DNA of 64,000 bases from Betaproteobacteria bacterium (lineage in GTDB: Bacteria; Pseudomonadota; Gammaproteobacteria; Burkholderiales; Usitatibacteraceae), in contig JAEUMZ010000134.1 in the NCBI GenBank assembly GCA_016790765.1, positions 1 to 64,000 of the forward strand, given 5' to 3'. The notes below the pieces were generated by a model. The model searched no databases, was not told where the DNA came from, and saw nothing but the letters and a program-made list of their open reading frames with translations. Position numbers and translations under genes: made by a program. How positions within the stretch are numbered: the first letter of the stretch is position 1; every line of letters begins with the position of its first letter. Of the stretch, positions 34,134 to 44,810 are shown piece after piece.

Positions 34134-34829
34134 ATGCTCGATCACCTGAAACAACTCGAAGCCCTGCGCGGCCCGCAGGCCCGGCTGCGGTCGGACACCG
34201 CCTTTGCGGCCCGCGTGCTGGCCGTGAAGCGCTGGCAGAACGCCCGGCTGACCCATTGGTATCGTGACCTCGCGGCGCAACCGCGCTATGCGCCGGCGGT
34301 GGCGTTTTTCCTCGACGAGTTGTACGGCACGCAGGATTCCGCGCTGCGCGACCGCGACCTCATCCGCATGGAACCGACCATGCGGCGCCTGTTGCCCGAT
34401 TTCGCGTTCCAGACCGTGGAAAGTGCGCTCGAGCTGGACCTCATTTCCGAGGAATTCGACCAGGCGCTGGCAGCGTGCCTCGCGCCGGGCCCCATCAACG
34501 GGGCGCGCTACGCCGTGGCCTTCCGCGCGGCCGGCCAGAAGGAACGGCGGCTGAAGCAGGTGGCCCTGATGGGCCGCGTGGGCGAGGGGCTGGACGTGGT
34601 GGTCGCCAAGCCGTTCATCTTCACCACGCTCAAGATGCTGCGCGGCCCGGCCAAGCTGGCCGGACTCGGCGAGATGCAGCGTTTCCTGGAGGCCGGGTTC
34701 ACCGCCTTCCGGCACATGGCCGGGGCCGAGGTGTTCTTGTCGACGATTGCAGAACGCGAGACCGCCCTCATCGAAACTGTCTTTTCCGGGGCATCCGTGG
34801 ATTTTGAGGTGGCGTCACCGGTATTGTGA
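34134..34829 (+). CDS. Conserved hypothetical protein, 231 aa
   Basis: Soluble, mainly helical protein of unknown function. Distinctive segments are FFLDELYGTQDSALRDRDL, IRMEPTMRRLLP, TLKMLRGPAKLAGLGEMQRF and LEAGFTAFRHM. I recall similar FFL-ELYG proteins as uncharacterised in proteobacteria. ATG 34134 is chosen; ATG 34077 in the same frame is possible and would lie close to the start of the divergent dehydrogenase gene. Confidence 0.75.
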   Translation: MLDHLKQLEALRGPQARLRSDTAFAARVLAVKRWQNARLTHWYRDLAAQPRYAPAVAFFLDELYGTQDSALRDRDLIRMEPTMRRLLPDFAFQTVESALELDLISEEFDQALAACLAPGPINGARYAVAFRAAGQKERRLKQVALMGRVGEGLDVVVAKPFIFTTLKMLRGPAKLAGLGEMQRFLEAGFTAFRHMAGAEVFLSTIAERETALIETVFSGASVDFEVASPVL

Positions 34830-34907
34830 TCAATCGTTTCCGGCATTGTCGGGCCGCGGGATTCAGGCGCATAGTGGGTCTGTCGTGCGTTGTCCGCTTC
34901 CCGCGCC

Positions 34908-35993
34908 ATGAATTCCTCCGAACTCAATGCTTCCGTTGATGTGCTGGCCGACCAGGCCGTCCGCACCGCGCGGGCGGGGGACCTGCGGGCCGGCCTGGGG
35001 CTGGCGCGCCATGCGGTGAGCCTGGGGCGGGTGAAGGACGAACCGGCCCACCTCTATGCCCTCAATGCACTCGGACTGGTGCAGGGCGCCTGCGGATTGT
35101 TCATCGAGGCCATCGCGAGCTGCATCGATGCCTATGCCATGGCCCTGCGCCTGCAGGACGCACGCGCCGCGCTGCATGCGGCGGTCACGGCGGCCGGGGC
35201 CGGCACCTTCATCCTGGAAGCCGGTGAGGTCACCGAATCGCTGCTGAAGCGCTGTACCGAGGCCTCGATGCGGCTCAACGATACGCCGCTGCTAGTGCGC
35301 ATCGACAACACCTACGGCATCTACTACCTCAACGTCAAGCGCTTCGACGAGGGCATCGCTGCGTACAACCGCGCGCTGGAGCAGGTGGGCGAACCGGATA
35401 CCCGTGCCTGGCTGTTCACGCCGCGCTACATGATCATGGGCAACCTTGCTTTCCTGCATGTGCAGCGCGCGCTGGCGGCACCCCCGGAAACGCACGCGGC
35501 CATGGTGGCCAGTGCGCGCGAGCGCATTGCGCTGTCCGTGTACACGGCCCACACGTTCCAGAACGTCGACGCCGAGGCGCGCGCACAGTATGGCCAGGGG
35601 GTGCTGCAGGCCCACCTGGGGGAATACAGCGATGCGCTGGTGTCGTTCGAACGGGCGCTGGCGATTGCGCGCCGGATCCAGCACCAGCCGCGGCTGGTGG
35701 ACACGCTCATCGAGATGGGCAAGTGCTGGCGCGAGATGAAGGAGTACACCCAAGCGATCGCCGCCCTGGACGACGCGCATGCCACGGCCGATGGCATCCG
35801 GCCGACCATGAAGTTGCCGCGGATCTGCGATGACCTGGCGGCCACCTACGAGGCGCTGGGCAGGATGCGCGAGGGCGCGCACTATCGCGCCATGGCCGCC
35901 AGGGAGCGTGAATTGCTGGGCCGCGAGAACGCACACGCGATGCGCGACCTAACCACCTTCTCGGACCGGCTGCAGATCCCCGGCATGGAATGA
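34908..35993 (+). CDS. TPR-repeat protein (paralogue 1)
   Basis: All-helical protein of 361 aa with several TPR-like units (for example LYALNALGLVQGACGLFIEA, ARAQYGQGVLQAHLGEYSDA, ALVSFERALAIARR and VDTLIEMGKCWREMKEYTQA). Sequence and architecture parallel the next gene, indicating tandem duplication. The C-terminus (ERELLGRENAHAMRDLTTFSDR) resembles the coiled linker that in TPR-GGDEF proteins leads into a diguanylate cyclase domain, but no such domain follows. Likely a scaffold. Confidence 0.78.
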   Translation: MNSSELNASVDVLADQAVRTARAGDLRAGLGLARHAVSLGRVKDEPAHLYALNALGLVQGACGLFIEAIASCIDAYAMALRLQDARAALHAAVTAAGAGTFILEAGEVTESLLKRCTEASMRLNDTPLLVRIDNTYGIYYLNVKRFDEGIAAYNRALEQVGEPDTRAWLFTPRYMIMGNLAFLHVQRALAAPPETHAAMVASARERIALSVYTAHTFQNVDAEARAQYGQGVLQAHLGEYSDALVSFERALAIARRIQHQPRLVDTLIEMGKCWREMKEYTQAIAALDDAHATADGIRPTMKLPRICDDLAATYEALGRMREGAHYRAMAARERELLGRENAHAMRDLTTFSDRLQIPGME

Positions 35994-36100
35994 CAGCTTG
36001 GGTGGTGTGACGGCGGTCCTTGGCCCCGTGGCCGTTTCACCATTGCTGCGTTTCGAGTCTTCCTTGCGTGCTTGTAATTGGTGGGTGACGGGTTCATCAT

Positions 36101-37252
36101 TTGCATGCGGACATCGTGGTCCCGGCTGACAACGTGAATCACAACGACCTTTCTGCGGCGTCATCGGTAATAGCCGACCAGGCGATCCGGGCCGTGCGCA
36201 ATGGGGAACTGCGGCGTGCGCAGGGATTTGCGGCACAGGCGCTGCGCATGGCACGCGACGAAGGGGAAGGCGCGACCCTGCAGGCGCTGAACACCCTTGC
36301 GTTGGTGCAGGGGGTCAGCGGCCGCTATATCGAGTCGATGGCGTCGTCCGTCGATGCCTTCAACATGGCCCACCAGGCCGGCAACCGCAGTGGTGCATTG
36401 CATGCGGCGGCGACCATGGGCGCCAATGGCACGTTCATTCTCGACGCCGGCCCGGCGCTGGGCGAGTTGCTCGAGTACTGCGCGGGCGAGGCGGCGGCGC
36501 TGGGGGACGACGTCTTGAAAGCGCGCATCCACAACACGCGCGGCTTGCACTACCAGACTTCCGGCCACCTGGACCTGGCCAAGGCCTCCTTCGAGGCGGC
36601 ACTCGCGATCGTTGGCGACCCGCTGTCGCGCGCGGCCATGTACACGCCGCGGCTGTTGGTGCTCAGCAACCTCGCCTTCCTGGGCGTGGAACGGGCGCGC
36701 CGCGCAGAACCCGGCGAGCAGGCGCGTTTGCGCGCGCAGGCCAGGCAAGCCGTGGACACGGTGGTGGCCCTGGCCGTCGATTCCGGCAATCTCGATGCGG
36801 TTGGGCGTGCGCGCTTTGGGCTGGCCACCCTGCATGCCGATGCCGGCCATGCCGTCGAGGCGCTGGGCGAGTTCGAACGGGTCCTGGAATGTGCCCTTGC
36901 CATCGGCCAGACGCCGCAACAAGTCGACGCACGCATCGCGATCGCGCAGGCGGAATTCGCGCTCGCGCGGCCGGATGCGGCCATCGCCACACTGGCACAA
37001 GCCTTTGAAACGGCCGAAACCATGCGTCCCACGCGGCAAATTGCCACCATTTGCGATCTTCAGGCCGAGATGTACGGGCGGCTTGGTCGCCCGCGCGAAG
37101 CCGCGCATCACCGCGCCATCGCGGAGCGCGAGCGCGCAATCCACCTCAAGGAAAACGAACATGTGCGCAACATGTTCCTGGACTTCTGCAGCCGCCTGCA
37201 ACGGCCGCACCACGCCGGTGTCACCGGGGGCGGGGCCCCGCCCGGAGGTTAA
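36101..37252 (+). CDS. TPR-repeat protein (paralogue 2)
   Basis: Protein of 383 aa aligned along its length with the preceding gene (LSAASSVIADQAIRAVRNGE, LQALNTLALVQGVSGRYIES and FILDAGPALGELLEYC have counterparts). TPR helices dominate. The terminal region RERAIHLKENEHVRNMFLDF again resembles a truncated pre-GGDEF linker. The start is uncertain: TTG 36101, GTG 36116 or GTG 36134 are in frame. The 3' end overlaps the convergent PHA-system gene, both stops lying in the palindrome GTTAAC. Confidence 0.78.
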   Translation: MHADIVVPADNVNHNDLSAASSVIADQAIRAVRNGELRRAQGFAAQALRMARDEGEGATLQALNTLALVQGVSGRYIESMASSVDAFNMAHQAGNRSGALHAAATMGANGTFILDAGPALGELLEYCAGEAAALGDDVLKARIHNTRGLHYQTSGHLDLAKASFEAALAIVGDPLSRAAMYTPRLLVLSNLAFLGVERARRAEPGEQARLRAQARQAVDTVVALAVDSGNLDAVGRARFGLATLHADAGHAVEALGEFERVLECALAIGQTPQQVDARIAIAQAEFALARPDAAIATLAQAFETAETMRPTRQIATICDLQAEMYGRLGRPREAAHHRAIAERERAIHLKENEHVRNMFLDFCSRLQRPHHAGVTGGGAPPGG

Positions 37253-37596
37253 CGTTTCTTGGCGGCGGGCTTCTTGGCGGCCGGCGCTTTTGCAGGCGTT
37301 GCCGCCTTGGCCTTGGCCGGTGCGGCAAGGACTTTCTCCAGTTGCTCGTGCACCGCCTGCTCGATGGGGCCTTTCATCATCTTGAGCATGAAGTTCAGCG
37401 TGACCTGCAGGTGCATTTCGTCGTGGCTGATTTCCAGCGTGCCGTTGACGCCGGTGCGCCGGAACACCAGCACGTTGCCGTCCCAGTCGCCGGCCAGGTC
37501 GAATTTTTCCCCCAGCTTGTCGGCCATCTTGTCCGCGGCTGTGCGTGCACCCTTCAATCCCAGCTGGTGTTTGCGTTTGATGGAAATGTCGGCCAT
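37249..37596 (-). CDS. Polyhydroxyalkanoic acid system family protein
   Basis: Protein of 115 aa matching the small PHA-granule-region family: MADISIKRKHQLGLKGARTA at the start, then LAGDWDGNVLVFRRTGVNG and LQVTLNFMLKMMKGPIEQ. It ends with an Ala/Lys/Pro tail (PAKAPAAKKPAAKKR) like that of the phasin at 23408. The family is found with PHA synthesis genes; molecular role is not established. Start at 37596 is supported by AGGGGA upstream. No phaC lies in this window. Confidence 0.83.
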   Translation of the reverse strand: MADISIKRKHQLGLKGARTAADKMADKLGEKFDLAGDWDGNVLVFRRTGVNGTLEISHDEMHLQVTLNFMLKMMKGPIEQAVHEQLEKVLAAPAKAKAATPAKAPAAKKPAAKKR

Positions 37597-37770
37597 GGAT
37601 TCCCCTGTGTGGATGGTTCGGACGATGTGCCCGGAGTCTAGCGCAGGCCAGCCCAACGCAGCAGGGAGGCGGCCGTTCATCGCGCGCATTTGCCGGCCGC
37701 GCCGCGGATTTGCAGCCGGTCAAGGCGCACTTGCGCCTTGGCGTGCGCGCCAGTAGCCTCGCGTCCCATC

Positions 37771-38958
37771 ATGCCCAACAGCCTCTGGACCACCCTTCGC
37801 CAGCGATTCCACTCCCAGCGCGAGCGCGGCCTGGCGCGCCTGACGCCGCAGGAACGTGCCGAAATCGCCCAGTTCGATGCCGCCGTGCGCCGCCACACCT
37901 GGCGCTATGCCGGCATTGCGGTGGGGGTGTGGCTGACGATGGCGGTGATCGCCAAGCTGGCGGTGGCGCAGCTCGGTTGGACCGCGGCCCTGGTGCTGAG
38001 CGGCGTCATGTTTGCCGCCTTGTCCTTTGCGCTGGCCGCGGTGTGGTTCGGGCCCTCGCGGGCGCGCACCGGCTTGAAAAGCATGGCGGTGGTGGTGGGC
38101 CTGGCGGTGTCCGGCGCGGTGCTGGGCGGGTTCCTGGGCCGCTTGATCACCACCGGCAGCATCGCGGATGTGATGGAGAGTTTTACCCGTGCCGCGCCGC
38201 AGATCCTCATCGGCGGGCTGGTGACCGGGATGGTGTTCGCCGTGATGATGGTCAGCGTGGCGCAGTACCGGCGCAGCCAGCTGATGCGGCAGAACGCCGA
38301 ACTGGCGCGCCAGGCCGGGGCGGAGCGCATGGGCCGCCAACTGGCCGACGCCAAGCTCAAGCTCATGCAGGCGCAGGTGGAGCCGCATTTCCTGTTCAAC
38401 ACGCTGGCCTCGGTGCAGCAGCTGGCGGAGGGCCGCGCGCCGGAAGCGGCCGCCATGACGGCGCAGTTGATCAAGTTCCTGCGCGCCGGGCTGGCCGGCC
38501 TGCGCGAGGAATCCTCGACGCTGGAGCGCGAGTTCGCCGCCATCGGCGCGTACCTGGACATCATGACCACGCGCATGGGGGACCGGCTGCGTTACGAGCT
38601 GGTGCTGCCGGCGGAACTGCGCGGCGTTGCCGTGCCGCCGGCGATGCTCATTTCGCTGGTGGAAAATGCCATCAAGCACGGCATCGAGCCGGCGCTGGAG
38701 CCGGCGCTGCTGCGTGTGGAGGCGACGGCCGGCGCCGCCGGACTGCAGGTGGTGGTTGCCGATACCGGCATCGGGCCGAACACCCGCAATGCCGGCGGAG
38801 GGGTCGGGCTCGACAACATCCGTCAGCGCCTGCGCATCCTGTATGCGGGCCGCGCAACCTTGACCGTGCGGGCCAACGAACCGCACGGCTTCCACGCCAC
38901 CATCACACTGCCGAACGACACGCACGGCGCCAACGAACAGAACCGGGAGACCCCATGA
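37771..38958 (+). CDS. LytS-type sensor histidine kinase
   Basis: Membrane sensor kinase of 395 aa. The N-terminal part has four transmembrane helices (from about residues 46, 72, 104 and 145) with little periplasmic sequence. Then comes a coiled linker and the His_kinase domain, with phospho-acceptor His206 in VEPHFLFNTLASVQ. The ATPase part has N-box LVENAIKHGI, DTGIGPN and GVGLDNIRQRL. Its stop overlaps the response regulator start (ATGA), so they form one system. The signal is unknown. Confidence 0.92.
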   Translation: MPNSLWTTLRQRFHSQRERGLARLTPQERAEIAQFDAAVRRHTWRYAGIAVGVWLTMAVIAKLAVAQLGWTAALVLSGVMFAALSFALAAVWFGPSRARTGLKSMAVVVGLAVSGAVLGGFLGRLITTGSIADVMESFTRAAPQILIGGLVTGMVFAVMMVSVAQYRRSQLMRQNAELARQAGAERMGRQLADAKLKLMQAQVEPHFLFNTLASVQQLAEGRAPEAAAMTAQLIKFLRAGLAGLREESSTLEREFAAIGAYLDIMTTRMGDRLRYELVLPAELRGVAVPPAMLISLVENAIKHGIEPALEPALLRVEATAGAAGLQVVVADTGIGPNTRNAGGGVGLDNIRQRLRILYAGRATLTVRANEPHGFHATITLPNDTHGANEQNRETP

Positions 38959-39707
38959 TCAAGGTGGTGATTGCAGACGACGAACCGCTGATGCGTGAGC
39001 GGCTTGCCAAAATGGTGCGCGAGGCCTGGCCGGAGGTGGACATCGTGGCCGAGGCGCGCAACGGCGTCGAGGCGCTGGAGGCGTTCCACACCCACCGGCC
39101 GGCGGCGCTGTTCCTGGACATCCGCATGCCGGGCAAGACCGGCCTGGAGGTGGCCGCCGAGGTGGGCGACGGCGCGCACGTGGTGTTCGTGACCGCCTAC
39201 GACGAGTACGCGGTGCAGGCCTTCGAGGACGGTGCGGCGGACTACCTGATGAAGCCGGTGGAACTGGACCGCATGCAGGCCGCGGTGGCGCGGCTGAAAA
39301 AGCGGCTGGCCGCGAATGCAGCACCCGCCGACATGAGTGCGCTGATGGAAAAACTGCTCAACCGGGCAGATGGCGGCCAGCAGAAACTGAAGTGGATCCG
39401 CGCCTCGCTGGGCAACCAGACGCGCCTGATCAATGTCGACGACGTGCTGTTCTTCCAGTCGGATTCGAAGTACACGCGCATCGTGCTCAAGGACTCCGAG
39501 GCGCTGGTGCGCTCGCCCTTGAAGGACATCGTGGCGGGGCTCGACGAGGAAGCCTTCTGGCAGGTGCACCGCAGCACCATCGTCGCGGTCGCCGCGATCG
39601 ATCGCGCCACGCGGGAAGGGCCGGAAAAGCTCACCCTCACGCTGCGCAACCACCCGGAGAAGCTGGCGGTGTCGCGGCAGTATTTCCACCTGTTCAGGCA
39701 GAACTAG
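38955..39707 (+). CDS. LytTR-family response regulator
   Basis: Response regulator of 250 aa: receiver domain (acidic pocket DDE at 8-10, phospho-acceptor Asp55 in FLDIRMPG, Lys in DYLMKPVE) and C-terminal LytTR DNA-binding domain (about 145-248, WIRASLGNQTRLINVDDVLF and QVHRSTIVAV). LytTR regulators bind short direct repeats at promoters. It is partnered with the upstream LytS-like kinase. Targets cannot be read here. Confidence 0.93.
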   Translation: MIKVVIADDEPLMRERLAKMVREAWPEVDIVAEARNGVEALEAFHTHRPAALFLDIRMPGKTGLEVAAEVGDGAHVVFVTAYDEYAVQAFEDGAADYLMKPVELDRMQAAVARLKKRLAANAAPADMSALMEKLLNRADGGQQKLKWIRASLGNQTRLINVDDVLFFQSDSKYTRIVLKDSEALVRSPLKDIVAGLDEEAFWQVHRSTIVAVAAIDRATREGPEKLTLTLRNHPEKLAVSRQYFHLFRQN

Positions 39708-39742
39708 CCCGGTTTCCGAGCACTCCAAAGCCAAACCCAAGC

Positions 39743-39806
39743 GGGGGCGGGCGTTTCCAGCCGAAAGTACCCCAAGTGCCGCACCAGTGCTAGTGTTTGG
39801 CCCATG
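39743..39806 (+). repeat. Dispersed ~50-bp intergenic repeat, copy 3
   Basis: GGGGGCGGGCGTTTCCAGCC and, further on, CGCACCAGTGCTAGTGTTTG. It lies between the LytTR regulator and rarA. Confidence 0.65.
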
Positions 39807-39840
39807 CAACCTGCCAAAGCCGGCCCCGCATAATGTCGTC

Positions 39841-41184
39841 GTGGGCGACCTGTTCTCCAATGTAGATGCCGAATCCGGGCGCGGCGCGCCCGTGGATGCG
39901 CCGCTGGCTGAGCGCCTGCGGCCGCGCGCGCTGGGCGAGGTGATCGGCCAATCGCACCTCACCGGGCCGGGGATGCCGCTCTCCATCGCCTTCGAATCCG
40001 GCGTGCCGCACTCGATGATTCTCTGGGGGCCGCCGGGCGTGGGCAAGACGACCATTGCGCGGCTGATGGCCGATGCCTTCGAGGCCGATTTCATCGCCTT
40101 GTCCGCCGTGCTGTCCGGGGTGAAGGAAATCCGCGAGGCCGTCGAGCGCGCCACGGTGAATCGCAATTCACTGGGGCGGCGGACCCTGCTGTTCGTCGAT
40201 GAAGTGCACCGCTTCAACAAAAGCCAGCAGGACGCCTTCCTGCCGCACGTGGAATCGGGGCTGTTCACCTTCATCGGCGCAACCACCGAGAACCCGTCCT
40301 TCGAGCTCAACAACGCCTTGCTGTCGCGGGCCGCCGTGCATGTGCTGAAGCCGCTGGACGAGGCGGCGTTGCGCACCGTGTTCGAGCGCGCGGTGGACGC
40401 TGCGGGTGTGGGATCGCGGCTGCAAGGCGCAGTGCGTGAATCGGTGGCATCGCGGGTGGTGGCGTATGCGGACGGGGACGGGCGCCGGCTCATCAACCTC
40501 ATCGAGCAGCTCGCCGTGGCGGCCGGGCAATCGAAGGACGGCGCCCTCGACGAGGCCTTTGTCGAGCGCGTGCTGACGCGCGCCGGGCGGCGCTTCGACA
40601 AGGGCGGGGACGATTTCTACGACCAGATCTCGGCCCTGCACAAGTCGGTGCGCGGCTCCGATCCCGATGCGTCGCTGTACTGGCTCACGCGCATGCTCGA
40701 TGGCGGCGCCGACCCGCGCTACCTCGCGCGGCGCATGATTCGCATGGCGGTGGAGGACATCGGCCTGGCCGACCCGCGCGCCATGGACGTGACCTTGAAC
40801 GCGGCGGAAATCTACGAGCGGCTGGGTTCGCCCGAGGGCGAACTGGCGCTGGCCGAAGCGATCCTCTATTTGGCCATCGCGGCCAAGTCCAACGCGGTGT
40901 ACAAAGCCTATGGATCCGTACGCGAATTCATTGCGAAGGACGGCTCGCGCCCGGTGCCGATGAAAATCCGCAATGCGCCGACCCAGCTGATGAAGGACCT
41001 CGGCATGGGCAAGGATTACCGCTATGCGCACGACGAGGCGGAGGGCTACGTGGCCGGCGAGACCTACCTGCCGGACGGCATGCCGCGCCAGGATTGGTAC
41101 CAGCCGACCGAACGCGGGATGGAAGCGAAAATCCGCGAGAAGCTTGCGCACCTTCGCGAACTTGATGGAAAATCGAAGGCATGA
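39841..41184 (+). CDS. rarA: Replication-associated recombination protein RarA
   Basis: AAA+ ATPase of 447 aa (MgsA/WRNIP1 family) that acts at stalled forks with SSB. N-terminal PLAERLRPRALGEVIGQSHL, Walker A GPPGVGKT at 63-70, Walker B LLFVDEVHRFNKSQQDAFL, sensor IGATTENPSFELN, then the tetramerisation domain (YWLTRMLDGGADPRYLARR). GTG 39841 is preferred: the protein then begins VGDLFS, matching the family start. In many proteobacteria rarA precedes serS, as here, with only a palindromic repeat in between. Confidence 0.93.
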   Translation: MGDLFSNVDAESGRGAPVDAPLAERLRPRALGEVIGQSHLTGPGMPLSIAFESGVPHSMILWGPPGVGKTTIARLMADAFEADFIALSAVLSGVKEIREAVERATVNRNSLGRRTLLFVDEVHRFNKSQQDAFLPHVESGLFTFIGATTENPSFELNNALLSRAAVHVLKPLDEAALRTVFERAVDAAGVGSRLQGAVRESVASRVVAYADGDGRRLINLIEQLAVAAGQSKDGALDEAFVERVLTRAGRRFDKGGDDFYDQISALHKSVRGSDPDASLYWLTRMLDGGADPRYLARRMIRMAVEDIGLADPRAMDVTLNAAEIYERLGSPEGELALAEAILYLAIAAKSNAVYKAYGSVREFIAKDGSRPVPMKIRNAPTQLMKDLGMGKDYRYAHDEAEGYVAGETYLPDGMPRQDWYQPTERGMEAKIREKLAHLRELDGKSKA

Positions 41185-41274
41185 AGTTGAACGCCTCCCT
41201 CCGTTTCCCGCGCTTCTCCTCTTCCTCGCGCTCCCGCAAGGGATAACGCGCTCGTTTTCATTCCCCATTCATTT

Positions 41275-42669
<1,395 letters not shown>

Positions 42670-42672
42670 AAT

Positions 42673-42745
42673 TTGTCGCCCCGGCGCAGGCCGGGGCCCA
42701 AGTCGATGATGTGAAATTGGACCCCGGCCTTCGCCGGGGTGACAA
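42673..42745. repeat. REP-like palindrome, family A (copy 4)
   Basis: Arms start TTGTCGCCCCGGCGCAGGCC and end TCGCCGGGGTGACAA. It begins 3 bp after the serS stop and probably terminates or stabilises the serS transcript. Confidence 0.85.
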
Positions 42746-42763
42746 GACTGAAAGGATTGCGTT

Positions 42764-43390
42764 TTGACCGAACTCATCCTCATCCGCCACGGCGAAACCC
42801 TCTGGAACCGCGAAGGCCGCATCCAGGGTCATCTCGACAGCGCGTTGACGGACGAGGGCATCGAGCAGGCCATCGCCTGTGGAAGGCGGCTGGCGGGTGA
42901 ATCACTCTCCGCCTTCTACTGCAGCGACATGGGCCGCGCGCAACACACGGCACGGCTGATCGGCGAGTCGCTTCGCATCGCGCCCGCCTCGCGTGCGGAC
43001 CTGCGCGAGCGCGCCTACGGCGACGGCGAGGGCCTGACCTACGCCGAGATCGACCAGCGTTTTCCGGAAGCCTTCTCCAAGGTGCGCAGCGTCGACGAAC
43101 ACTATGCGGTGCCCGGCGGCGAAACCAAGCGGCAGTTCCACGACCGCGTCGTCACGGCGCTCACGGACCTCGCGACGGCACACGCCGGCGGCAGCGTGCT
43201 CGTCGTCACCCACGGCGGCGTGCTGGGCGTGGTGTACCGCTGGCTCCACGACCTCCCGGTCGCCAGCCCGCACAAGGTCGCCATCCCCAACGTGGCCATC
43301 AATCGCGTGGCGCACAATGGGGGCACATGGTCGATCCGGCTGTGGGGCGACGTCTCGCACCTGGGTGTGGAGACGTTTGAAGAGGTGTAG
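42764..43390 (+). CDS. Histidine phosphatase (phosphoglycerate mutase family)
   Basis: Branch-1 histidine phosphatase of 208 aa. The catalytic His9 lies in LIRHGETLWN, with REGRIQGHLDSALTDEG, an acidic residue in LRERAYGDGEGLTYAE and the second His in VVTHGGVLGVVYRW. Family members include cofactor-dependent mutases, GpmB-like and CobC-like phosphatases; the substrate is undefined. TTG 42764 is used, 7 bp after AAAGGA. Confidence 0.9.
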   Translation: MTELILIRHGETLWNREGRIQGHLDSALTDEGIEQAIACGRRLAGESLSAFYCSDMGRAQHTARLIGESLRIAPASRADLRERAYGDGEGLTYAEIDQRFPEAFSKVRSVDEHYAVPGGETKRQFHDRVVTALTDLATAHAGGSVLVVTHGGVLGVVYRWLHDLPVASPHKVAIPNVAINRVAHNGGTWSIRLWGDVSHLGVETFEEV

Positions 43391-43417
43391 TCCCAGGTCT
43401 TTCGGGGGAAATGCGCT

Positions 43418-43837
43418 GTGCGCGGTATCGGGTACGCAGCGATCATTCTGGCGTTCTGGCCGGCGACCGCGCACACGATGGACGCCAATGCCGGTGCGGT
43501 CATGCTGGCGATGTCCGGGGTCGCATTGGGCGCAGCCGCAGCGGGCGCCTGGTGCGGATGGCGCGACCATCAATGGCGGACGACATTGCGAATTGTCGTC
43601 ACGGCCGCGTTGGCGGGCGCGGTGTTGGTGTTGACGGCGCTCGCGATTCATCGGGGTGGAATGGCGTGGGTCGACGCGTTGGGCGCCCTGTTGGCCGCAG
43701 CCGTGGCGGGCGTGTTTCCACTGGTCCTGGGTGGCGGCGCCGGTTTCCTGGCGGGCCGCATCCTGCAGGGTCTGCGTCGCCACAAGCCAACGGACCCCGT
43801 GGCGAAACGCGGCGACAACGGTCCATTGCCGGATTGA
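43418..43837 (+). CDS. Hypothetical multi-helix membrane protein
   Basis: Protein of 139 aa with about four hydrophobic helices (GYAAIILAFWPA, AVMLAMSGVALGAAAAGAWC, IVVTAALAGAVLVLTALAI and LGALLAAAVAGVFPLVLGGG). No family recognised. It begins with GTG 27 bp after the phosphatase stop. Ends with a polar tail. Codon use is in line with neighbours. Confidence 0.6.
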   Translation: MRGIGYAAIILAFWPATAHTMDANAGAVMLAMSGVALGAAAAGAWCGWRDHQWRTTLRIVVTAALAGAVLVLTALAIHRGGMAWVDALGALLAAAVAGVFPLVLGGGAGFLAGRILQGLRRHKPTDPVAKRGDNGPLPD

Positions 43838-43896
43838 ACGGAGTTGCGACGCATGCGCGGACGCCGGGTCATCGTTGGGCGACGTGCAAGACTGTC

Positions 43897-43946
43897 GCGG
43901 CGTTTGGGGCGTTTTCGGCTGAAGGCCGCCGCCAGTGCTTGTGTTT
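43897..43946 (+). repeat. Dispersed ~50-bp intergenic repeat, copy 4
   Basis: GCGGCGTTTGGGGCGTTTTC then GCTGAAGGCCGCCGCCAGTG and CTTGTGTTT. It lies in the spacer before tsaB. Confidence 0.65.
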
Positions 43947-44017
43947 CATCTCGAGTCTGCGCTCCATTCAGCAGTTAACTTCCAGCCACACCAACAATCC
44001 CGAAAACCGCGCCGACT

Positions 44018-44023
44018 ATAATT
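44018..44023 (+). promoter_or_regulatory. Candidate -10 element upstream of tsaB
   Basis: A perfect TATAAT hexamer lies about 25 bp before the tsaB start in otherwise GC-rich DNA. No good -35 sits at the expected distance (ACAATC is the closest), so the assignment is tentative. Confidence 0.4.
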
Positions 44024-44048
44024 CGCATGGCTTCCCGCCCTTGCCGCC

Positions 44049-44810
44049 ATGCGCATCTTTGCCCTTGAAACCTCCACCGAACGCCTGTCGCTGGCGCTGA
44101 TCCGCGACGGGACGCCGTTCGAGCGCGATGTGCAGGCCGGACAGCAGCATTCCGACCTCGCGTTGCCGTTGATCCGGGCGTTGTTCGATGAGGCCGGCAT
44201 GGCGATTCGCGACCTGGACGCCATCGCCTTCGGCCAGGGGCCGGGGTCGTTCACCGGTGTGCGCATTGCCTGCGGCCTGGCACAAGGCATGGCATTCGGC
44301 GCCGGGCTGGGCCTGCTGCCGGTGCCGACGCAGATGACGATTGCCGAACAGTGCGAGGCGGAGCGTGTCCTCGTGGCACTCGACGCGCGCATGGGGGAGA
44401 TTTACCTGGCCGCCTATGTGCGAGACGGCTTGGAGGCGACGGGATGGCGAACACAGATCGCGCCGATGCTGGCGCGCCCGTCTACGCTCCCCGCCCTTGA
44501 GCCGGGAACCTGGACGTTGACCGGAAGCGCGACGGCTGTTCCGGCACTACGCGATGCACTCGCCGTGGCGTATGGCCCGCAACTGGCCGCGGTGGAGGCG
44601 GGGCGCATGCCGCGCGCACTGCCGGCCGCACACATTGCCGGACGCACGCTCAACCACTCGGGGCCGGCCGCGCTGGTGAACCCGCGCGACGCCGCCCCGC
44701 TGTACGTTCGCGACCACGTGGCGTTGACCACGGCGGAGCGCGAAGCCCGCAAGCCGATGCGGAAGGACGGTGCGCGGGGCGCGGAACCGGCGTCGAAGGC
44801 GGCCGCATGA
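44049..44810 (+). CDS. tsaB: tRNA threonylcarbamoyladenosine biosynthesis protein TsaB
   Basis: TsaB (YeaZ) of 253 aa, the partner of TsaD in forming t6A37 in ANN-decoding tRNAs. N-terminal RIFALETSTERLSLALI is the ASKHA phosphate-1-like region. The conserved FGQGPGSFTGVRIACGLAQG loop and VLVALDARMGEIYLA are clear. It starts the tsaB-rimI-udg operon; the stop overlaps rimI (ATGA). Confidence 0.95.
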   Translation: MRIFALETSTERLSLALIRDGTPFERDVQAGQQHSDLALPLIRALFDEAGMAIRDLDAIAFGQGPGSFTGVRIACGLAQGMAFGAGLGLLPVPTQMTIAEQCEAERVLVALDARMGEIYLAAYVRDGLEATGWRTQIAPMLARPSTLPALEPGTWTLTGSATAVPALRDALAVAYGPQLAAVEAGRMPRALPAAHIAGRTLNHSGPAALVNPRDAAPLYVRDHVALTTAEREARKPMRKDGARGAEPASKAAA

